Below are positions 5,230-10,360 of a DNA stretch of 10,360 nucleotides, in pieces. This DNA comes from Mycobacterium sp. GTDB taxonomy: Bacteria; Actinomycetota; Actinomycetes; Mycobacteriales; Mycobacteriaceae. Under the pieces are notes generated by a model, which saw nothing but the letters and a program-made list of their open reading frames with translations, had not been told where the DNA came from and ran no database searches. The position numbers and the translations under genes were made by a program. The stretch lies in the NCBI GenBank assembly GCA_020438915.1, contig JAGQTR010000308.1, forward strand, positions 1 through 10,360, given 5' to 3'. The number at the start of each line of letters is the position of its first letter. The first letter of the stretch is position 1.

Positions 5230-7608
5230 GTGGCCACGACCGCGCCGGACCGCTCTCGCGTGCGACTGGAAACGGCGCTGGTGTGGTGGGGATACACCGC
5301 GGTTGCCGTAGTCCTCGGCGGCTGTGCCGCGAACTGGGTGGGCTGGGCCAGCGATGTCGAGGTGTTGACTCGGGGCTTTGCGTCCTGGCCGCAGATGACA
5401 CCGTGGGCTGCCGCGCTGCTGGCCATGTTGGCGGTTGCGATCGCGGTGCAGTCGGGTCGCCCATCCCCGGCGCGGGTGCGGGTCGGATGCGGGTTGGCCG
5501 CAGTGGCCGGTGTTCTTGCCGCGGTGTTCCTCGCGCAGTATGCGACCGGCAGCTCGTTCGGCCTGGACCAGCAGTGGTTCCCCGGCGCCATGGGCACCTT
5601 GCAAACATCGTGGCCGGGCCGTCCCAGCCCGCAGACGGCGTTGTCGCTCCTGTTGCTGGCGTTGGGTGTTCTGCTGACCCGAATCGATCGACGGGCCACG
5701 CCTGCGGTGTGGGCGATGAGCCTCGTGGCCGCGATGGCCCCGCCGTTCGTCGTCGTGGCGGCCTACCTGTTCCAGGCGCTGTCGTTTGTCGGTGTCACCG
5801 AGTCAACCGGCATGGGAATCGCGACGGCCGTCGCGCTGCCCCTGCTGGTATCCGCGGCGTTTGTAGCTCGTCGCGATCGCGATCCGCTGGCGTGGCTGCT
5901 GGCCCGGCCCGATAGATGGACATTGGTTCGGATGGCCGCCATCCTTGCCGGCCCGCCGATACTCATCGGGTTGTCGCGCCAAGTTTTTCTGCACACGGGA
6001 GTGCGTGACGACGCAGCCTGGGTCCTGTCGATATCGGTGAGCACCGTCCTGGTCGGCGTGGCCACCTTCTATCTGAGCCAGCACGAACAGAAACTGTTGA
6101 TCGAAAAGGAGTTACTCAGCCGTCGGAGTGCGGAGGCCGAGATGCGTTACCGGCTGCTGGCCGACAACGCCGTTGACATCATCGCTCACATCCGCGGCAC
6201 CCGGATCGAATGGATCTCGCCGTCGGTGGAGGCCGCGTTCGGGTGGCCCTTGGAGCTGTGGGTCGGCTCGGATTTCAGCACCCGCATCCACCCCGATGAC
6301 CTCGACGCGACGAAAGCCGCGATGCGGGAGGCGACTCGGGGGAATTCGGTTGTCCTCCGGGTGCGGGTCCAGACCGCCGGCGGCGGCTATCGATGGACCG
6401 AGGCCAGCGGAAAGCCCCACATCCAGGCACCGGGCAACCTGGACGGAATGATTTTCGCCGTGCGTGTCGTCGACGATCAGGTCCAGGCGCAGCAGCAGCT
6501 CAAGATCGAGAAGGACCGATTCGAATCGGTTGTGGGAAACACGCCGTCGGCGATTTCGGTACGTGATTCCCAGCACCGGTACACGATGGTCAACGAGGCC
6601 TTCTGTCAGTTGTTCGGGCAGAAGTCGGTTGCGGATGTGATCGGGCGATCCGAGGCAGAGGTTTTGCCGCCCGACGTTCTCGATCGCTCGCGCCGTGCCG
6701 CGCCGCGACTGTTGGCTGGGGAGAGTTCGTTCGAGGAAGAGTCGATCCAGCGCGGGCCGGAGAACATCTCGGTGATGACGCAGCGCTTTCCGCTACACAG
6801 TGCCAACGGATCGATGACAGAGTTGGTGACGATACGAACCGACATCACCCACCGTAAGGAGATCGAGCGGGAAGCCGCCGAACGAGCCACGTGGCAGGAA
6901 CGGATCGATTCCGCCATCAGTGATGGACGGCTCTTGATCTACTCGCAACCGATCGTAGACATCGCCTCCAATGAGCCGGTGGAAGAGGAACTGCTGGTTC
7001 GACTGCGCAGCGTGGGCACTGAGGAGGTACTGCCGCCCAGCGCGTTCCTGCCCCAATGTCAGCGCTACGGACTGATGCCGATGATCGATCGCTACATGGT
7101 CGGGCGCGCAATCGATTTGGCGCGCACCGGCAGGAATGTCAGCGTCAACATCACCGGTCAGACAATCGCCGATGCGACGACGATGGACGCCATCCTGGAG
7201 GCACTCACCGTCGCGGGACATGGGGTGACGGACAAGATCGCATTTGAGATCACCGAGACAACGGCCCTTGCTTCGCCTGGAATAGCCAAGGCGTTCTCGA
7301 TGAACATGCGGGACCGAGGTTGCCGGGTGGCGCTGGACGACTTCGGGACCGGCTACGGCACGTTCACCGAACTGCGGCATCTCGCTCTCTATGCGTTGAA
7401 GATCGATCTGAGCTTCGTGCAGAAGATGCTTGAGGATCGCGAGGATGAACGGGTGGTGAACACCATCGTGTTCGTCGCGCGAACCTACGGCCTGACCACG
7501 ATCGCCGAAGGCGTCGAGTCGCAGGAGGTGCTCGACAAACTTGCCGAGTTGGGCGCAGATCGGGCGCAGGGATATCTATTTGGTGAGCCGAAGCCGATCG
7601 TCGCATGA
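5230..7608 (+). CDS. Membrane-bound c-di-GMP phosphodiesterase (8 TM - PAS - PAS - EAL)
   Basis: Predicted to hydrolyse cyclic di-GMP to pGpG in response to a membrane or PAS-sensed signal. It has 792 residues from GTG 5230. About eight hydrophobic segments fill residues 18-282 and match no named sensor domain that I know; a basic, charged linker follows. PAS 1 is at about 305-414 and PAS 2 at about 428-541. The EAL domain (about 558-786) has its signature as ELLVR with Glu587, a common variant, plus Asn640, Glu673 (EITE), Asp703-Asp704 (DDFGTGYG), Lys724, Glu760 and Glu763 (AEGVE) and Gln780 (QGYLFG). All the usual metal and catalytic positions are filled, so it is probably active. There is no GGDEF domain in this protein. 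The cyclase gene starts 30 bases after its stop on the same strand, implying an operon. The start could also be GTG 5173 (811 residues). Confidence 0.93.
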   Translation: MATTAPDRSRVRLETALVWWGYTAVAVVLGGCAANWVGWASDVEVLTRGFASWPQMTPWAAALLAMLAVAIAVQSGRPSPARVRVGCGLAAVAGVLAAVFLAQYATGSSFGLDQQWFPGAMGTLQTSWPGRPSPQTALSLLLLALGVLLTRIDRRATPAVWAMSLVAAMAPPFVVVAAYLFQALSFVGVTESTGMGIATAVALPLLVSAAFVARRDRDPLAWLLARPDRWTLVRMAAILAGPPILIGLSRQVFLHTGVRDDAAWVLSISVSTVLVGVATFYLSQHEQKLLIEKELLSRRSAEAEMRYRLLADNAVDIIAHIRGTRIEWISPSVEAAFGWPLELWVGSDFSTRIHPDDLDATKAAMREATRGNSVVLRVRVQTAGGGYRWTEASGKPHIQAPGNLDGMIFAVRVVDDQVQAQQQLKIEKDRFESVVGNTPSAISVRDSQHRYTMVNEAFCQLFGQKSVADVIGRSEAEVLPPDVLDRSRRAAPRLLAGESSFEEESIQRGPENISVMTQRFPLHSANGSMTELVTIRTDITHRKEIEREAAERATWQERIDSAISDGRLLIYSQPIVDIASNEPVEEELLVRLRSVGTEEVLPPSAFLPQCQRYGLMPMIDRYMVGRAIDLARTGRNVSVNITGQTIADATTMDAILEALTVAGHGVTDKIAFEITETTALASPGIAKAFSMNMRDRGCRVALDDFGTGYGTFTELRHLALYALKIDLSFVQKMLEDREDERVVNTIVFVARTYGLTTIAEGVESQEVLDKLAELGADRAQGYLFGEPKPIVA

Positions 7609-7623
7609 GTGACATCACCGGCC

Positions 7624-7629
7624 AGGTGG
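7624..7629 (+). promoter_or_regulatory. Ribosome binding site deciding the cyclase start
   Basis: AGGTGG lies 9 bases before ATG 7639. A GTG directly after the upstream stop (7609) is also in frame but has no such site, so the ATG is preferred. Confidence 0.6.
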
Positions 7630-7638
7630 TGCGAAGGC

Positions 7639-9504
7639 ATGTCTGAGCCGCAGACCGCTGTCGTTGGCGGCGAGTGGGGGCGGGCCGATTTCTGGCCTCC
7701 CGGTGCGCGTTGGCGCGGAATCGTCTGGCTCGGTGTCATCTTCAGCGCCTACGCGGGCGTCGCGTTGCTCTACCCATTCGTCGAGACCGGCGGCGTCGCA
7801 TTGCTGTGGATGCCCAACGCCGTACTCGTCACGGCACTGCTTCGGTTCCGTCCACGCGACTGGCCCTACGTGTATGCGGCGGGACTGGTTGCCGAAATGG
7901 TCGCCAGCCAGACCTACGCGGTGGTGCCGTATCAGGCCATGTACTTCGGAGCCGTGAACTCCATCGAGGCCACCCTCGTCGTGCTTTGTGCCGCCCTGAT
8001 CGCCGGCGGGCGGCGCAGTGTCGGGCTGCTCTCGGTCCGCGGCGCCGCGGGGGTGATCCTGGCCTCGGTGTTGGTGCCGGCGCTGACCGGGGCCATCGGA
8101 GCTATCGGCTCGGTGCGGGTCTTCGACTCCGACTACTTCATAGGGTGGCGAACCTGGTGGTTCGGGGACAGCTTGGGTTTGCTGGTGGGCGTCCCGGTCG
8201 GCTTGCTGCTGCGAGACGCCGTCCGGTCGGTGGCTCGACGTCGCTCAACCCCGATAACGCTTGGCTCTGGCGCAGCGGTCGCGCTCCTGCTCGGAGTGTC
8301 TGCCATCTTCGCAGCCTCCGGAAACCCCTCGGGCGCACAACAAACCGTGCTGGCTGCTGCGGTGCTTCTCTCCCTGGCCTTCGGAGCGGTAGGGGCACCC
8401 ATAGCGGCGGTGCTCACCGCAACCGTGACCCTCATGGGTTTGGCGCTACAGGATGGCTTGAGGTCGGCCCCCCAAGAACAGGCCATGCTCTTCGTGGCGT
8501 TTGCGGCGATTTACGCGATCGCCTCCACAACAGAGTCAGCAGACCGGGCGATGGGAGAGTTGACGCGCGCCAGAACCGAACTCGAGATCGCCAACGAATG
8601 GCACGCATCCTTGCTGGAAGGAGCGCCCGATGCGTTGGTCATCGTCGGACCTGACGGACGAATCGTCATGGCAAATGCCCAAACCGACCAGATGTTCGGC
8701 TATCCGCGCGAAGACCTGGTCGGCAGCGATGTCGAAATGCTCCTTCCGCCACGCTTCCGGAACCAGCACATCCGACATCGCAGGGACTTCTTCACCAATC
8801 CGTCGGTACGTCCGATGGGAGCCGGACTGGAACTGTGGGGATTGCGCCGCGACAAAACGGAGTTCCCGATCAGCATCGGCCTCAGCCCGCTGCGGACCGG
8901 CCACAGCGTGCAAGTGTTGGCCGCGATTCGCGATATCACTTTCCGTCATGAACATGAAGAACGGTTACGTCGCAAACACGAAGCCCTGATCGAGGCACAG
9001 CGGAAACTTGAGCGGTTGGCTCACTTCGACTCCCTCACCGGGCTGGTCAACCGGGCAGAGGCGCTCTCCCGTCTGCAGGCAGCCCTGGATTGCTCCCGTT
9101 CTCCCGGACAGCGACTTGGCGTGCTGTTCTGCGACGTCGATCGCTTCAAGGCCGTCAACGACACCTTCGGTCACACGGTCGGTGACATCGTGCTCGCCAC
9201 GATCGCGGAGCGTATTTGCCAGTGCGTTCGGCACGGAGATACCGTCGGGCGCACCGGAGGTGACGAGATCCTGGTTCTGTTGCCCGGCCTGCACAGCCTC
9301 GAGGAGGCCACCCAGATCGCCGAGAAGATCCGGGCCCGCGCGGCCGAACCCATCCGGCACAACGGCAACACGCTCACGGTGAGCCTGAGCATCGGAGCAA
9401 CGCTGGCCGTCGCAGGTGAATCCGTTGTGGATACCTCGGCGCGGGCTGACGCGGCCATGTACCAGGCAAAACATCAAGGCGGCAACGCCGTCGGCGCGAT
9501 CTGA
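7639..9504 (+). CDS. Membrane-bound diguanylate cyclase (MASE1 - PAS - GGDEF)
   Basis: Predicted to make cyclic di-GMP from two GTP. It has 621 residues from ATG 7639. A MASE1-type membrane sensor occupies about 22-300: the LLWMPNAVLVTALLRF and WWFGDSLGLLVGVPVGLLL segments are typical, with 8-10 hydrophobic stretches. A PAS domain follows at about 319-436, a helical linker, then GGDEF at about 454-621 opening with DSLTGLVNR. The metal aspartate Asp499 (CDVDRFK), the base-contacting Asn507 and Asp516 (GHTVGD) are present. The active loop is GGDEI (540-544), with isoleucine in place of the usual phenylalanine. An RxxD product-inhibition site (Arg531-Asp534) lies exactly five residues before it. 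The enzyme is therefore likely active and feedback-controlled, with some doubt from the GGDEI change. It is coupled to the phosphodiesterase gene just upstream. A GTG start at 7609 would add 10 residues. Confidence 0.94.
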   Translation: MSEPQTAVVGGEWGRADFWPPGARWRGIVWLGVIFSAYAGVALLYPFVETGGVALLWMPNAVLVTALLRFRPRDWPYVYAAGLVAEMVASQTYAVVPYQAMYFGAVNSIEATLVVLCAALIAGGRRSVGLLSVRGAAGVILASVLVPALTGAIGAIGSVRVFDSDYFIGWRTWWFGDSLGLLVGVPVGLLLRDAVRSVARRRSTPITLGSGAAVALLLGVSAIFAASGNPSGAQQTVLAAAVLLSLAFGAVGAPIAAVLTATVTLMGLALQDGLRSAPQEQAMLFVAFAAIYAIASTTESADRAMGELTRARTELEIANEWHASLLEGAPDALVIVGPDGRIVMANAQTDQMFGYPREDLVGSDVEMLLPPRFRNQHIRHRRDFFTNPSVRPMGAGLELWGLRRDKTEFPISIGLSPLRTGHSVQVLAAIRDITFRHEHEERLRRKHEALIEAQRKLERLAHFDSLTGLVNRAEALSRLQAALDCSRSPGQRLGVLFCDVDRFKAVNDTFGHTVGDIVLATIAERICQCVRHGDTVGRTGGDEILVLLPGLHSLEEATQIAEKIRARAAEPIRHNGNTLTVSLSIGATLAVAGESVVDTSARADAAMYQAKHQGGNAVGAI

Positions 9505-9528
9505 GCAGAGTAGGTCGAGGCAGGCCAA

Positions 9529-9555
9529 CCGGTGAATCGGCTGCGGGCGCACCGG
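9529..9555 (+). repeat. Inverted repeat between the cyclase and methyltransferase genes
   Basis: CCGGTG at 9529-9534 and CACCGG at 9550-9555 are perfect 6-bp arms with a 15-base loop, located 25 bases after the cyclase stop and 20 bases before the next start. It could be a weak terminator or an operator; there is no T tract. Confidence 0.4.
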
Positions 9556-9562
9556 CGTGTGC

Positions 9563-9568
9563 TTGGAT
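9563..9568 (+). promoter_or_regulatory. Possible extended -10 box of the methyltransferase gene
   Basis: TTGGAT, preceded by TGC (an extended -10 pattern), predicts a start at or next to GTG 9576, which lacks a Shine-Dalgarno sequence. The second base departs from TANNNT, so support is weak. Confidence 0.25.
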
Positions 9569-9575
9569 ACAGACC

Positions 9576-10360
9576 GTGGAACACCTGTTCAACGCTGTCC
9601 TGGCACTCAAAGAGCGCGGCCTTCTTCCTGATGCGGTTCTGCGGATCCTGGTCCGCAGGATGTGTGCGAGCTGGGTCACGACGTTCGAGTGCGGCGGCGA
9701 CGCCGAAAAGCAGGCCTTCTACAAGAAGAGGTACTTCGAGAAGCTGCGCAGCAGCGCCGGCGCAACCCACCAGGCGGATGCCAACATTCAGCATTACGAG
9801 GTGCCGACGGACTTCTTCCGGCTGATGTTGGGACCTTATCTGAAGTACTCATGCTGCCTGTTTCCGGAACCCTCAACGAGCCTCGCCGACGCTGAAATCG
9901 CGATGCTGCACACGTTTCTCGAAGAGCATCTGCGGCTCAGCGAGATCCTCACGGAGCGCGGGACGATTCGCATGCTCGACCTCGGCTGCGGCTGGGGTTC
10001 CCACGGTGGCTACGTCTTGCAGAATTACCCGGGAGTGCACGTCACCTTCCTATCGAACAGTGCCACGCAGCAGGACTTCATCAAAACTCAAAACAGCACG
10101 TACGCAGATAGATTCACCAATGTCAAAGATGACGCCAGCACATTCGACGATCCGTCGTTCCACGGCGCCTTCGATGTGATCGTGTCCTGCGAAATGCTTG
10201 AGCACATGAAGAACTACGACATGGTGCTGAAAAAAGTGAGTTCGTGGCTGAAGCCGGACGGCGCAATGGCGGTGCAAATCCTCGGAAATCGACGATTCGC
10301 CTACGACTTCAAGACCACCGACTGGATGGGCAAGTACTTCTTCGCCGGCGGCACCATGCC
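9576..10360 (+). CDS. Cyclopropane-synthase-like SAM methyltransferase (3' end outside window)
   Basis: Class I SAM-dependent methyltransferase related to cyclopropane-fatty-acyl-phospholipid synthases, and to the CFAS-like branch that also includes plant coclaurine N-methyltransferases. 261 codons are visible before the edge, with no stop. After a helical N-terminal region comes the CFAS hallmark ANIQHYEVPTDFF (69-81) and LGPYLKYSCC (85-94). The SAM loop is MLDLGCGWGS (133-142), followed by LSNSATQQDFI (159-169), the acidic DDASTFDD stretch, and SCEMLEHMKNY (204-214). The last visible segment, DWMGKYFFAGGTM (249-261), is typical of this branch. The start GTG 9576 has no clear ribosome site and may be leaderless; a later ATG (residue 29) is possible. 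Base composition drops here: bases 10081-10140 are 43 percent GC by hand count. The substrate is unknown; a lipid is the family default, but small-molecule N-methylation is possible. Confidence 0.9.
   Translation, partial: MEHLFNAVLALKERGLLPDAVLRILVRRMCASWVTTFECGGDAEKQAFYKKRYFEKLRSSAGATHQADANIQHYEVPTDFFRLMLGPYLKYSCCLFPEPSTSLADAEIAMLHTFLEEHLRLSEILTERGTIRMLDLGCGWGSHGGYVLQNYPGVHVTFLSNSATQQDFIKTQNSTYADRFTNVKDDASTFDDPSFHGAFDVIVSCEMLEHMKNYDMVLKKVSSWLKPDGAMAVQILGNRRFAYDFKTTDWMGKYFFAGGTM

Noticed and set aside
7674..8654. Open frame of 326 codons inside the cyclase gene, other frame
   Set aside because: Arg/Gly/Ala-rich shadow of the MASE1 coding region; the cyclase frame carries clear domains.
4291..10360. 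Second copy of the tRNA-Tyr 3' end as an attachment site
   Set aside because: Only the short TCGAATC core recurs (in the palindrome at 6515-6530); no longer match to the tRNA end was seen in the window.
1..10360. CRISPR array, insertion sequence or transposase
   Set aside because: No repeat-spacer series, no terminal inverted repeats and no transposase-like protein were seen.

Overview
The window looks like a piece of a GC-rich mycobacterial chromosome, most likely a rapid grower (Mycolicibacterium-type). The evidence is the gene order polyprenyl diphosphate synthase (grcC1-like) - htpX - gpsA (reverse) - yajQ (reverse), which from memory matches the Rv0562-Rv0566c neighbourhood of M. tuberculosis. 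Typical mycobacterial exported proteins, promoter-like TANNNT boxes right at start codons, and high GC in the core genes agree with this. No database search was possible, so the species is not assigned.

Layout. Bases 1-729 hold the 3' part of an all-trans polyprenyl diphosphate synthase, followed by htpX (membrane zinc protease, 849-1727) and a small exported proline-rich four-cysteine protein (1876-2418). Convergent to these, on the minus strand, are gpsA (2433-3458) and yajQ (3571-4062). A tRNA-Tyr (GTA) lies at 4233-4315 on the plus strand. Up to the tRNA the content is conserved core genome.

Past the tRNA the character changes. A less GC-rich stretch carries a small exported two-cysteine protein (4559-5005) and a perfect 20-bp tandem duplication (5010-5049). 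Then come two tightly spaced multidomain membrane proteins of cyclic-di-GMP metabolism: an 8-TM/PAS/PAS/EAL phosphodiesterase (5230-7608) and a MASE1/PAS/GGDEF diguanylate cyclase (7639-9504). The window ends inside a cyclopropane-synthase-like SAM methyltransferase (9576 to the edge).

How they fit together. The EAL and GGDEF genes are 30 bases apart on the same strand, each with its own membrane sensor and PAS module. By motif, both look catalytically intact: the phosphodiesterase has all the usual metal ligands, and the cyclase has a GGDEI active-site loop plus an RxxD inhibitory site. They form an opposing synthesis/degradation pair and are the most interesting unit here. The nearby YajQ (a family with a reported c-di-GMP-binding member in Xanthomonas) and the following lipid-type methyltransferase could be functionally linked, but that is inference; yajQ in particular sits in its usual conserved position.
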